From: Paractinoplanes abujensis
GTDB lineage: Bacteria; Actinomycetota; Actinomycetes; Mycobacteriales; Micromonosporaceae
Assembly (NCBI RefSeq): GCF_014204895.1
Contig: NZ_JACHMF010000001.1
Location: forward strand, 8,742,001-8,806,000
Direction of reading: 5' to 3'
Length of the DNA stretch: 64,000 bases
The notes below the pieces were generated by a model. That model ran no database searches. It was not told the DNA's origin and worked only from the letters and a program-made list of their open reading frames with translations. How positions within the stretch are numbered: the stretch's first letter is position 1; each line of letters begins with the position of its first letter. Positions 24,930 through 33,634 of this stretch are shown in pieces. The translations under genes were made by a program, and so were the position numbers.

Positions 24930-25396
24930 TCTGGGCGATGATCAGGTTCGCTCCGAGGCTCGTCGTCGTGGTCCGGAGCCGCGAAGGGGTCCTCAGGCAG
25001 GGAGCATCCGTAACTCTGCAGAGTCGGCACGTCCAGCTCGATCGTTTGAAGCGTGCCCGCCGGCGACAGGCCATCCGGACGATTGATAACTCGATCGCCG
25101 GGCAACAGGCCGAAGCCGCCGTGCATGACTGGACGTGGGTGGGCCCCGCCCGCAACATCGGGATGGTCAGAGGTTAGCGATCCGTACCGTTCGATCAGCG
25201 CGGAAACGGCGTCATAGACGTCGGCTATCACTGTCTCTGCTTCCCGGACGTCGGCGTCTGGGTTGTCGGTGCGGTAGGCCCGCCGAGCCGCGGCGAGGAA
25301 CCTGTCCGGGTCGATCACGACGACGTCTTGACGCGTACGGACGCTGATCACCATGCCCGCACGCGGTTGCGACGCCGCCTGGTCGTCGTTTGCCAT
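24926..25396 (-). CDS. Hypothetical acidic protein, partner of the duplicated YbaB-like gene
   Basis: This 156-aa soluble protein has no recognised family. The start at 25396 (MANDDQAASQPRAG) is preferred over an upstream GTG/ATG that adds 37 unlikely residues. The middle is helical (PDRFLAAARRAYRTDNPDA, DVREAETVIADVYDAVSALI), and the C-terminus is Asp/Pro-rich. Its 3' end overlaps the start of the truncated YbaB-like copy by four bases. A remnant of the same 3' end (PTLQSYGCSL) survives beside the intact YbaB-like copy near 38.72 kb, so the pair was ancestrally one operon. Confidence 0.6.
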   Translation of the reverse strand: MANDDQAASQPRAGMVISVRTRQDVVVIDPDRFLAAARRAYRTDNPDADVREAETVIADVYDAVSALIERYGSLTSDHPDVAGGAHPRPVMHGGFGLLPGDRVINRPDGLSPAGTLQTIELDVPTLQSYGCSLPEDPFAAPDHDDEPRSEPDHRPD

Positions 25397-25548
25397 GCCG
25401 GACAGGTTAGGCGTATGCAGTGATCGGTCACGGTCGGCAGTCGCGGACACGCGATCATGAACCCACTCTGAGCGTGGACGTGCGGATCTGCCGAGAAGAG
25501 TGAACATTTGTGGCGCTAAGATCTGTCCGGTGATCCACCGACTTAAGG

Positions 25549-26343
25549 CTAATCAACGAAAACACCACTGTTATGGTCAAATCCACACCCCAATTCTTCG
25601 GGTGGTGTAAACGGGCCCCGGCCTTTAATTCTGGCCGCCTCTTCTCTCGCCAGCCAGTCATAGGATCTGATCGACACGAGAGGATTTTCAAGCCTTATTT
25701 CATTGATCCTTTGACTATCATCTTCGGTTCTGCTTGCGGACCTTCCGATCACTACGATGCCTACGGCCAATGAATTCAAGCCGGGGTAGCCCGTTGCGCT
25801 GAGGGCTTCGCTTCCCTTCCTGGCGATCCATCCCCGCCATCGGCGAATCTGATCTATGCCCTCTCTAAGCTGGGGTGACGCCTCTCCCGAGCGTCGATCA
25901 GTTCCTTTATCGGCCGCTCGCTTATTGAGCAACGGCGTGTCTGGACTCTGCAGCTCCACCATGTACCAACTTAGGCCATTGCTATCGAACCGAGCCACCA
26001 TAAAGTCTGGCTCGAATTCTTCAGCTAGCCGCGGATGCGACTTAACCCAACGGCAGCCAAAACCAAGCTGGTCAGGGGCCATGAGATGGAGATTGCTAGC
26101 GAGGACCTTCTGCATCGGCCCCTCGTCGGCGGCGGACTTCAATGCGCCGCTCCCCATGGTGTGGTGGGCGCGGACCAGGCCGTCGTGTTCCATGCCGTCG
26201 ATGATTGAGCGCCAGTAGTTGGTGCTCTGGCCGTCCTTTTTGTCACCCAGCAGCTCGTCGGCGCTTGGTATCAGTCCGGGGTTTAACTGGCTGTAGTCGT
26301 AGAGTTCTTCAAGGTAGCGAATGCGCGCGGCTTCTTTGTCCAC
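25549..26343 (-). CDS. Shedu-like (DUF4263) nuclease-domain protein
   Basis: The GTG start at 26343 follows AAGGAG (26351-26356 on the plus strand) at normal spacing; the protein has 264 aa. The core EFEPDFMVARFDSNGLSWYM...VELQSPDTPLL followed by ASPQLREGIDQIRRWRGWI matches the SduA C-terminal (DUF4263) pattern, a PD-(D/E)xK nuclease fold of Shedu anti-phage systems. D113 and E130 are present, but the usual lysine of ExK is Gln132. The gene is markedly less GC-rich than most neighbours, suggesting transfer. Shedu often works as a single gene, which fits this solitary placement in a tRNA-linked region. The role is inferred. Confidence 0.6.
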   Translation of the reverse strand: MDKEAARIRYLEELYDYSQLNPGLIPSADELLGDKKDGQSTNYWRSIIDGMEHDGLVRAHHTMGSGALKSAADEGPMQKVLASNLHLMAPDQLGFGCRWVKSHPRLAEEFEPDFMVARFDSNGLSWYMVELQSPDTPLLNKRAADKGTDRRSGEASPQLREGIDQIRRWRGWIARKGSEALSATGYPGLNSLAVGIVVIGRSASRTEDDSQRINEIRLENPLVSIRSYDWLAREEAARIKGRGPFTPPEELGCGFDHNSGVFVD

Positions 26344-26827
26344 CGTGGGGCTCCTTGGTTCGTGGGGGAGGTGAACACGGCAGGCTTCTAAGTGGGCTTC
26401 TGGCAGGCCGGGAAGGCGATCGAGCTAGGTGGCGGCGTCGAGGGCCCGTGCGGCGATCGATGTCAGGCTGAAAGGCATTGAAGCGGTATCTGCATCTGCC
26501 GAGAATAGTACAATCGATGACGCCGACCAGAGCCACCTGTGGGTGCCCCGATACTGCATGACGTATAAGAAAATGTAGACGCTACCAGCAATAACTCACT
26601 TAGTCCCTACGAGGGTTAGCGACAAAAATAACGTTGTGATGTGTGTTTTAGCTTCGAGGTCATAGCCCGTTTTATACTTCAGCCAGGCCTGGCAGTTCAG
26701 CCTAATTTCGACAGGTGACGTGCTTGTAGCAGACGACGCGCGGCAGCCGGTTTGTGGGCTGGCCGTCCAGCCCGGGGATACACTCCTGCCGCCATGGCCG
26801 CGCGGCGATCAGCCAGGAGGCCGGTGG
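26344..26827. other. AT-richer intergenic stretch in the accessory region
   Basis: These 484 bases separate two divergent genes. The part from about 26530 to 26700 is clearly AT-rich compared with the rest of the window (runs such as GACAAAAATAACGTTGTGATG). No supported ORF, RNA or terminator is seen. It may hold promoters for both flanking genes and is probably foreign DNA. Confidence 0.5.
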
Positions 26828-27295
26828 ATGTCACACCGCTATTCGCCCGAGCTGGCCTTGGAGTTGGCAACGAGTATCGTGCGCGCGGCGGTGATCGGCT
26901 ACCGGGAACTCGCCGAGACCTCGTTTCCCAAATTTGGAGACGCGCTGGGCCTCTACAGCACGCGCCCCGTACGCGTCGATGGGCTCGTCAAGCTGCCAGC
27001 CGCCGAGGAGGACCACCCCATCCAGATGCTCATCCGGCTGGCGTCAGCCCCAGCAACGCAGCGCAGCACCGCTCCGACAGTTGACCTGCAGCTGGCTGAC
27101 GATGACCATACATTCTGGGAGTTCAGCCAAGAGCACCGCAGCAGAACTCGGACGGCCTTCGGCCCCGAAGACCTCCAGAGTTTGGATCTACCGCTTCACC
27201 TCGACGGCCCGGCGACTAGCCTGGCGTATCGGTGGCTGATCCGGGACCTCATCGAAGTCGGTTGGCTCGACAACGATCATTGGCTGCGTGACTAG
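26828..27295 (+). CDS. Hypothetical protein
   Basis: This 155-aa protein starts at the ATG preceded by a perfect AGGAGG (26815-26820) at 7 bases; an upstream extension in the same frame lacks support. The N-terminal half has an amphipathic helix (PELALELATSIVRAAVIGYR). The C-terminal half reads PTVDLQLADDDHTFWEFSQE and ends with YRWLIRDLIEVGWLDNDHWL. It has no signal peptide, membrane helix or recognised motif. The strong ribosome site suggests a real gene. It sits among defence-like and decayed genes, so an accessory role is likely but unproven. Confidence 0.6.
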   Translation: MSHRYSPELALELATSIVRAAVIGYRELAETSFPKFGDALGLYSTRPVRVDGLVKLPAAEEDHPIQMLIRLASAPATQRSTAPTVDLQLADDDHTFWEFSQEHRSRTRTAFGPEDLQSLDLPLHLDGPATSLAYRWLIRDLIEVGWLDNDHWLRD

Positions 27296-27345
27296 ATACC
27301 GGCCCGCTCTACAGGCGGTGTCGCGATACCGATTCATCTCGGGGG

Positions 27346-27657
27346 TCAGGATGACGGCGCCGCGCCGTCCAGCAACCGCATCAGCAGACTCGCGAGGCCG
27401 AGCAGCTCGAACGCCTCGTTTACTTCCATGACGCCCAAGGGCTCATGCGCAGACGTGTTACGAATCGCCTGCACGGCACCGACGAAGAGCTCCCGATAAC
27501 CGGCTTGCATGTTCCTCTCGGTCGTTGTCCCCGCACCGCCGAGGACAAGCCGCGGGTTCTGCACAGAGAACGCCTGGTTCATCAAGGGCACGCCGTCGCT
27601 GTCGAGACCGGTCATGGATTTGACCCGGTTGACGACGGCCTTCACCGACTCGAACAC
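27346..27657 (-). pseudogene. TIGR02391-family (Ymh) C-terminal fragment
   Basis: The translated segment MFESVKAVVNRVKSMTGLDS, DGVPLMNQAFS, GYRELFVGAVQAIRNTSAHE and FELLGLASLLMRLLDGA fits the conserved C-terminal domain of TIGR02391 proteins, found near restriction and other defence genes. In-frame similarity continues upstream without a start (YVRSEHYASA) up to a TGA near 27810. The only initiator is an internal GTG at 27657. The normal N-terminal half is absent, so this is probably a truncated gene. Confidence 0.55.
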
Positions 27658-27721
27658 CGCAGAGGCGTAGTGCTCGCTGCGTACATATGGCGCAGCGGAA
27701 AGGCCGGCGCCGGACGCTCTG

Positions 27722-27970
27722 TCAGCGAGAGCGTTCAGCGCCGGGCTCGGCGGGGTCGGAGCGGTCAGGGGGTCGGTGGTCGTGCCACCAGACGGCGATC
27801 AGTGCTGCGAGCGCACTGACGGCCTGCTCGTAGTCGTCGGGTCCATGGGGCCACCTCAGGCGGAAGCACGCGGATGAGGCATGTTCGCTTGCGAGGCCGC
27901 GGTACAGCTCGGCGGCACAGGGCAACAGGCCGACGACATCGCCGTCGTCGCCCTGCGCCGCCGACAGGTC
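27722..27970 (-). pseudogene. Fragment of an unidentified gene after the FG-GAP protein
   Basis: This frame gives DLSAAQGDDGDVVGLLPCAA, ELYRGLASEHASSACFRLRW and YEQAVSALAALIAVWWHDH before a stop at 27722. It has coding-like composition but no ATG or GTG start after the FG-GAP stop at 27969. It looks like the 3' part of a gene whose 5' part was replaced when the FG-GAP gene arrived. The family is unknown. Confidence 0.35.
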
Positions 27971-30900
27971 AGTACAGACCCGAGTACTGCTGGTAACCGG
28001 AGCCGTACTGGGCCCGGTCGCCGAAGGTGCCCTGACCGGTGCCCAGGCGCCGGAACAGGTTGCCGGCGGTGTCGCGGAGGACCAGGTCGTTCTTCCCGTC
28101 CTCGTTGAGGTCACCGGCGCCGATGACGGTGTTGTAGCCGAGCCAGCCGGTGCCGACGATCTTGAGACCGGACTGGAAGGTGCCGTCGCCGTTGCCGTAC
28201 AGGGCGTACATGGTGCTGTTGGAGTCAAGCTGCATCATCAGGTCGGCCTTGCCGTCGCCGTTGATGTCGCCGTTGCCGACGAAGCGGCTGTAGCCCTTGT
28301 AGCCACCCGCGATCTTGACCGAGCCGGACAGGTCGCCCTCGGCGGTGCCCCCGAAGACGAACAGCGCGCCGCTCGCCCGGTCGCGGGCGATGAGGTCGGC
28401 GAAGCCGTCGCCGTTGAGGTCACCGGTGTGGATCAGAGCGTCGTACGCGTTCCAGTTGCCCGAGATGGCGATCGACTGGGCGCCGCTGAACGGCAGCGCG
28501 TCCCGGCCGAAGTAGGCCCGCATCGAGCCGTCGGACCGACGGATCAGCAGGTCGTTGCGGTTGTCGCCGTTGATGTCGCCGAACGGCACGAGCCCGGACA
28601 GCCCGGACAGCGCCTCGGCCGGGCCGTTGGCCACGACCGTGCCGCCGACCCGGGTGAGCAGCCAGCGGCCCTGGCCGGTGCTCGCGCTGGTCAGCCCGAG
28701 GATGGTGGGCTGACCGGTGCAGTCATAGCTGTGCAGGGTGGGCGTTCCGCCGCAGTCGATGTAGGTGGTCCCGTTGGCCACCGTGACCTCGCGACCGTCG
28801 GCCGTGGCCGCCAACGACCACCGGTAGGTGCCCTGGACGGCCGGCTTGCCGTTGACCTGGCCGTTCCACTGGTAGGTCGTATCCACCCGGGCCGCACCGC
28901 CGCTGAGGCGCGCGACGACGGAATCGGAACGCACCTGGGTGATGGTGAGCCGCGTGGCGGTGACCGGGCGGGTCAGCTTCGCGATCACCAGGAAGTTGCC
29001 CGGCAGGTCGGTCTCGCTGCTGGCCGAGACGGAGCCGGCCGCCGGCGCCGAGGTGGTGACACCGGGGTCGACGATGTGCACGGCGTTGTCGGCGTCGACC
29101 CACGCGACGTTGCCGCCGAACCTGTCGACGGCCCAGGTGATGTTGCGGTCGTCGGTCAGCTCACCCCGGGCGAACGTGGCCAGCGTGGCCGGCTCGCCGA
29201 GCGTGCCGCCGGTGAGGTCGAGGCGCACCAGGGCACCGTTGGCGTCGTGCCGCACCAGGAAGTTGTCGCCCAGCAGGTACTGCCCGGCGGGCACGTCGAT
29301 GCGCTTGCCGCCGTCGATCTCCACGACACCGGCCGGCCCGTTCGCCCCGCAGGTCCAGTACAGGTGCTTGCCGGTCGCCTGCACCTCGGTCTTGGTGCAG
29401 CTCGAACCGGTGGTGATCGGCTGCGGACCGGCGCTCGGGGTGTCGGCGCGCAGGTTCCAGTTCTCGATCTGACCGGTGGCGTTGGCCCGCCACAGCGTGT
29501 CGAACCACAGGGCGGAGGCCGGGGCGCCGGTGAGCTGGATGCTGCTTCCGTCGGTGCGGTACGCCAACTGGTAGTTGGCGAAGCTGAGCAGCCGGTGGGT
29601 CGGCGAGGCGTCGACGAGCTTGGCGTCGCTCCGGGTGTTGATCGTGGCGCCACCACCCGGCGACGACCGCAGGTACGCCGTCGTGACGAAGTCGCCCGTG
29701 GTGATGCCGTCCAGGTAGGCCGAACCGGTGTCCGCGCCGTCGATCATCCGGACGCAGACCGCGTCGGTCTGGCAGGGCGTCGGGTTGACGAGCGCGCCGT
29801 CGGCCACCGGAGAACCGGTCGTCGGCTCACCGGGCCCGATCTGCTCGGCGAAGTGCCGGTACTCGGGCTTCTCGCTCGGCAGGGGCATCGCCACCGTGTG
29901 CCGCACGACGCCCGAGGCGAGCGTCACGCCGGCGTTGACCAGCGGGGCGACCAGCGGCAGAACCACCGACTGGTCGGACGCGGTGGCCTTGCGGACCGCG
30001 TAGTCGCCGATATTGGTGCCGCCGACGAACAGCACGCCGTCCGGCGCCTGCGCGCTGACCGGCTCGCCCCGGGGCACGACCTGCACCGGGGTGCTGCTGC
30101 CGACCGAGTAGCGCAGCACGGTCTTGTTCGTGGCTCCGGTGCTCGGCGTCACGATGACGTCGTCACCGGCCAGCCGGGCCAGACCCAGCGGGACCGTGGT
30201 CAGGAACTCGATGGTCCCCGGAACGGTCGCGGTGCCGTCCAGCACCGCTGCGCGCGACAGGCTCTGCGCTGAGGTGCTGGTGAACAGGCCGATCCGGTCC
30301 TTGGTCAGCGTGGTCACGTTGGCCGGCAGCACACCGGCAGGCAGCAGGGCCATCCGGCCGGCGGCCACGTCCACCAGGCCGTACCGGGGACCGTCGGGAT
30401 GGACGACCCGCAGCACGGCGCCGGTGTCGTCACCGGCCACGATGGTGAGTCCGGTCGTGCCCGCCGGGACGCCGGTGATCGGTGCGGACGTCCAGGACCC
30501 GTCCGCGGCGATCCGGCGCAGCTCGGCCGTGGGCGGAGTGCCGGAGGTGATCGCCACCGCCGCCGAGTTGCCCAGCAGCCGGGTGAGCTGCACGTTGCTG
30601 CTCACCGGCACGTCCCGCCAGGTGTTGGTGGCCAGGTTCAGCGCCGGCTGAGTCGTCGAGGTCGCCGGGTGGCTGGGCACTCCGCCGAGAAACACCACGG
30701 TGTCGCCGCCGGCCGGCGTGGCCGAGAACGTGTTCGGGAGGCTGGTGATCGGTGTGGTCTGCCGATCGGCGTAGGTGGTCCACACCCACGGCCGGTTCGC
30801 GGCGCGCTGGTGCAGGAAGCCGGTCTCACCGGCGAAGGCGATCCGGTCGGTCGGATAGACCGGATAGGACGGAGCCGGGATCACCCTCACCTCGGACGGC

Positions 30901-30986
30901 GGCTCGGCCGCCTGGGCGATGCCGGGTGCGACCAGTCCGACGGCGGCGACCAGGCCGCCGACGGTAGCCGCGAGAGTTCTTCGCAT
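27969..30986 (-). CDS. Large secreted protein with C-terminal FG-GAP/VCBS repeats
   Basis: This 1005-aa protein has a Sec signal peptide (MRRTLAATVGGLVAAVGLVA, cleavage probably after AQA near residue 27). The central 700 residues are beta-rich with many Thr/Gly strands, like a propeller or beta-sandwich array; no enzyme motif is seen. The last 170 residues hold FG-GAP/VCBS units with calcium-binding loops: GDINGDNRNDLLI, GDLNGDGFADLIA, GDINGDGKADLMM and GDLNEDGKNDLVL. It ends YGSGYQQYSGLY. Such proteins are secreted by actinomycetes and act in surface binding or extracellular matrix; the precise role is unknown. A relic of a similar C-terminus lies just upstream at 31002. Confidence 0.85.
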   Translation of the reverse strand: MRRTLAATVGGLVAAVGLVAPGIAQAAEPPSEVRVIPAPSYPVYPTDRIAFAGETGFLHQRAANRPWVWTTYADRQTTPITSLPNTFSATPAGGDTVVFLGGVPSHPATSTTQPALNLATNTWRDVPVSSNVQLTRLLGNSAAVAITSGTPPTAELRRIAADGSWTSAPITGVPAGTTGLTIVAGDDTGAVLRVVHPDGPRYGLVDVAAGRMALLPAGVLPANVTTLTKDRIGLFTSTSAQSLSRAAVLDGTATVPGTIEFLTTVPLGLARLAGDDVIVTPSTGATNKTVLRYSVGSSTPVQVVPRGEPVSAQAPDGVLFVGGTNIGDYAVRKATASDQSVVLPLVAPLVNAGVTLASGVVRHTVAMPLPSEKPEYRHFAEQIGPGEPTTGSPVADGALVNPTPCQTDAVCVRMIDGADTGSAYLDGITTGDFVTTAYLRSSPGGGATINTRSDAKLVDASPTHRLLSFANYQLAYRTDGSSIQLTGAPASALWFDTLWRANATGQIENWNLRADTPSAGPQPITTGSSCTKTEVQATGKHLYWTCGANGPAGVVEIDGGKRIDVPAGQYLLGDNFLVRHDANGALVRLDLTGGTLGEPATLATFARGELTDDRNITWAVDRFGGNVAWVDADNAVHIVDPGVTTSAPAAGSVSASSETDLPGNFLVIAKLTRPVTATRLTITQVRSDSVVARLSGGAARVDTTYQWNGQVNGKPAVQGTYRWSLAATADGREVTVANGTTYIDCGGTPTLHSYDCTGQPTILGLTSASTGQGRWLLTRVGGTVVANGPAEALSGLSGLVPFGDINGDNRNDLLIRRSDGSMRAYFGRDALPFSGAQSIAISGNWNAYDALIHTGDLNGDGFADLIARDRASGALFVFGGTAEGDLSGSVKIAGGYKGYSRFVGNGDINGDGKADLMMQLDSNSTMYALYGNGDGTFQSGLKIVGTGWLGYNTVIGAGDLNEDGKNDLVLRDTAGNLFRRLGTGQGTFGDRAQYGSGYQQYSGLY

Positions 30987-31001
30987 GACTTTTCCCCGTG
31001 A

Positions 31002-31075
31002 TCAGTAGAGACCGGCGTGCTGCTCGTAGCCGCCGATAAGTGGCCGATCGCTGAACGTGCCGTCCCGGCGCCATG
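31002..31075 (-). pseudogene. 3' relic of a second FG-GAP-type gene
   Basis: The minus strand reads RRDGTFSDRPLIGGYEQHAG followed by LY and a TGA at 31002-31004. This parallels the C-terminus of the intact FG-GAP protein (GQGTFGDRAQYGSGYQQYSG then LY-stop). No more of the gene is present upstream. It shows that a tandem paralog once stood here and was deleted. Confidence 0.6.
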
Positions 31076-31194
31076 CGGGGAGTCCATTGCGATGCCGCGG
31101 CAGCAGGAGGACGTCCCGAAGCGATCAGCCGGATCGTAGACATTCGCCGCCATCGTTTCAACGGCGTTGCCTCCGGCCGTACGGGGAACTCCGG

Positions 31195-31485
31195 TCAGCG
31201 GCGGGTGACTCCCACCACATCAAGCACCCAGGAGAGCACGAACGACCCTTCCCGCCAGGCGTCGTAGCGGCCGCCCGGTCCGGAACGGCCGGCGCCCATC
31301 TCGGTCTTCCAGCAGGTAGTTGCCGTCGGGGGCGACCTCGCGCAGCGCAGGTCGCCGTTGTGCAGGGAGAAGTACTGGTCGTCCCGCTCGACGTCGAGGA
31401 ACGGGGAGAGCACCGTCGTGCCCCGCGACAGCGCCCGCAGCGGGGTGTCGACGACGCCCACGATGGTGCTGAAGCCGAAGATCAT
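31195..31485 (-). pseudogene. DUF6461-like protein, C-terminal part
   Basis: This open frame (96 aa) contains VVDTPLRALSRGTTVLSPFL and DVERDDQYFSLHNGDLRC, which resembles the C-terminal half of DUF6461 proteins. After LRC the frame becomes Ser/Pro/Thr-rich and unconvincing, suggesting a further frameshift. The preceding frame ends exactly at its ATG (ATGA) and carries the N-terminal half, so the gene appears split in two. Confidence 0.4.
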
Positions 31486-32230
31486 CGCTCAGTCGGCGAC
31501 CCGGATGCGCCGAGGTAAGACCGGTTGTGGTCGTCGGTGGTGACGATGATCGCCCGCGCGTCGTCCCACGTCACTGACGTTCCGGTGACCGAGCCCCGCA
31601 GACGGTCGACCGCCTCGCGGGGCGTGAGCTCCTTCGCCCGGACCAGGCTGAAACCGCTGGACAGTTCGTGACTCCCGGCGAACCAGGCGTACGGGCAAGA
31701 GCGCATGGGAGAGAAACGCGTGCAGGAGCCAGGCCACCCAACCCGACCACGACGGCCAGCCGCAATCCGGACGGCGGCGCGGGAGGCGGCTGGACGGCGA
31801 AGCAAAGCCGCCAGCGCAGACATGAGGAAGGAGAGCACCAGGACGAGCAGCAAGTCCGCGAGCCGGCGGGCGATGCGGTGCAGCGCGGCGGCCTCGGGCC
31901 GGTCGCGGCGCAGCCAGATACCGAAGGGCACTACTTGGCCGAGCAGTCCGCCCCGACGACGAGCAGAGCGCCGTGGCCGGAACCGATCGCGCTGTGTCCG
32001 GCCGCGGGGACCCAGGCGGTAGAGCCAAGAGGCCGAGAGCAAGGGTCGTGGTGCGTTCCGGGAAGGTCGCGACGCCGCCTTGAACGTCACGACCGGGGTC
32101 GCGCCCGACGGCCGTCCGATCATCCTCCAGGACACCCCGGACACCAGCGGCTGTCCCGTCCTGGCGCCGACCGTCGACCCCGCCGGGCCGCTGCGCCCGG
32201 GCCTGCTGCGCCGTCGCGCAGCCGGCCCCG
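31482..32230 (-). pseudogene. Decayed coding sequence (DUF6461-like N-terminal half and a membrane-protein remnant)
   Basis: Near the 3' end the minus strand encodes FSLVRAKELTPREAVDRLRG and AIIVTTDDHNRSYLGASGS, a DUF6461-like N-terminal half. Further upstream, pieces of a membrane protein appear in alternating frames (VPFGIWLRRDRPEAAALHRI, LADLLLVLVLSFLMSALAAL, LRLAVVVGLGG). No frame is continuous with a start. The region is best described as two decayed genes; exact boundaries cannot be drawn. Confidence 0.4.
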
Positions 32231-32305
32231 GTGGAGCCGCACGGGACATTCTTCCCGGCCGCTGCCCCAGGCGGGCCGGGACAAAGATTGAGTTGGGTCT
32301 GCGGC

Positions 32306-32953
32306 ATGACCACAACGCTCACTGCCACCGAGACCTTCACCCGTCGTTTCTGGGTCCGGGTCGGCGCCGTCGGGCTTCTCGCCTGGCCGGTTACCCACTT
32401 CGCCGGCTTCGTCACCGGGCCGCCCGGGTCCGACCACGCCCCCGCCATCTTCCGTACGCACGCCACCCAGGTCCAGGTCAGCGGGGTCTTGCTGCACTGG
32501 AACGCGATCGTCATCGTGCCGGTGATGCTGGCCCTCGCGTACCTTCTGCACGATCGGATGCCGCGCCTGGCCGCGATCGCCGGCCTGTTCGGCGCGCTCG
32601 GCGCGATCAACGGCTCGGGCCTGCTGATGGCCGACTTCTACGATCTGGCGCTGGCGCAGTCGCTGCCGGACGCGCAGGCCGCCGCTGTCACCGAACTCGC
32701 GTACGGGTATTCCGGCGTCACGTTCGGCTTCCTGGTGCCCGCGTTCCTGCTCCATCCCGCGCTGCTCGCGCTGGTGGTCGGCCTGGTCCGGGCGGGCCGG
32801 GCCCGGTGGTGGCAGCCGGTGCTGCTGGTGGTCGGCTTGGCGCTGCCGTTCCTGACTGCCGACCGTCCGATGCTCGTGCAGGCGAGCGGCGCGCTGTTCA
32901 TCGGCGCGGCGTTGTACCCGCTCGGTCTGCGCATGCTGCGCCGTACGGCGTAA
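32306..32953 (+). CDS. Multi-pass membrane protein of unknown function
   Basis: This 215-aa protein has about six hydrophobic segments (VGAVGLLAWPVTHFAGFVTG, NAIVIVPVMLALAYLLHDRM, LAAIAGLFGALGAINGSGLL, FGFLVPAFLLHPALLALVVG, VLLVVGLALPFLTA, ALFIGAALYPLGLRML). The ATG at 32306 gives a short polar N-terminus (MTTTLTATETFTRRFWV); the longer open frame begins in decayed sequence. No enzymatic motif is recognised. It borders the decayed region on its left and converges with the response regulator gene on its right. Confidence 0.7.
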   Translation: MTTTLTATETFTRRFWVRVGAVGLLAWPVTHFAGFVTGPPGSDHAPAIFRTHATQVQVSGVLLHWNAIVIVPVMLALAYLLHDRMPRLAAIAGLFGALGAINGSGLLMADFYDLALAQSLPDAQAAAVTELAYGYSGVTFGFLVPAFLLHPALLALVVGLVRAGRARWWQPVLLVVGLALPFLTADRPMLVQASGALFIGAALYPLGLRMLRRTA

Positions 32954-32998
32954 CAGGGGGGATGGGTCACCGGGTGGCGGCTCGGTGGCCCGCCCGCT

Positions 32999-33634
32999 TC
33001 ACAACCCCGCCTCCCGCGCCCGCATGATCGCTTGCGCGCGGTCGGCCACGCTGAGCTTCGTGAAGATGCTCGACACGACGTTGCGTACCGTCTTCTGACT
33101 CAACCCCAGCCGCTCGGCGATTTGCGGGTTGGTCAGGTGCTGCGCCACGAGACCGAGAATCTGCCGTTCCCGCTCGCTGAGCTCCGGGAAGGCGGCCTGC
33201 CGACGGTCCAGCCCGGAGAAGTACCCCATCAGCCGTACCGCGAGAGCCGCACCGAAGATCGCCTCCCCCGCCGCCACCGCCCGTACGGCACGCAGAAGTT
33301 CGGCCTTGCGCGCGCCCTTGAGCACGTAGCCGCGCGCTCCGGCCCGCATCGCCGCGAACACCGAGTCGTCGTCATCGGCCATGCTCAGGACCAGCACCCG
33401 GATGTGCGGCATGGCCCGGATCAGCCGCTCGGTCGTCGCGATCCCGCCCATGCCCGGCATGGCCAGGTCGAGGAGCACCACGTCCGGCTGCACGACGGGC
33501 GCCAGCGCGAGCGCCTGCTCCCCGGTCGCGGCCTCGTCGGCCACCTCGATGTCATCGGTCGCCTCGAGCAGAGCCCGCAGCCCTTCCCGGAACGCCGCGT
33601 GGTCATCCACGACCAGCGTACGGATTGTCTCCAC
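32999..33634 (-). CDS. NarL/LuxR-type response regulator
   Basis: This 211-aa protein has a receiver domain (VVDDHAAFREGLRALLE with the acidic pair, phosphoacceptor Asp in VVLLDLAMPGMGG, switch Ser in VLVLSMADDD, Lys in YVLKGA). A C-terminal LuxR helix-turn-helix follows (FPELSERERQILGLVAQHLT, NPQIAERLGLSQKTVRNVVS). It is the partner of the sensor kinase just upstream; the GTG start overlaps the kinase stop by one base, so translation is coupled. Target genes are unknown. Confidence 0.94.
   Translation of the reverse strand: METIRTLVVDDHAAFREGLRALLEATDDIEVADEAATGEQALALAPVVQPDVVLLDLAMPGMGGIATTERLIRAMPHIRVLVLSMADDDDSVFAAMRAGARGYVLKGARKAELLRAVRAVAAGEAIFGAALAVRLMGYFSGLDRRQAAFPELSERERQILGLVAQHLTNPQIAERLGLSQKTVRNVVSSIFTKLSVADRAQAIMRAREAGL

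Noticed and set aside
22726..32300. A second attachment site (direct repeat of the tRNA 3' end) closing an integrative element
   Set aside because: I looked for another copy of TTCGATCCCAGTATCGCCC in the window and did not find one, so element borders are not claimed.
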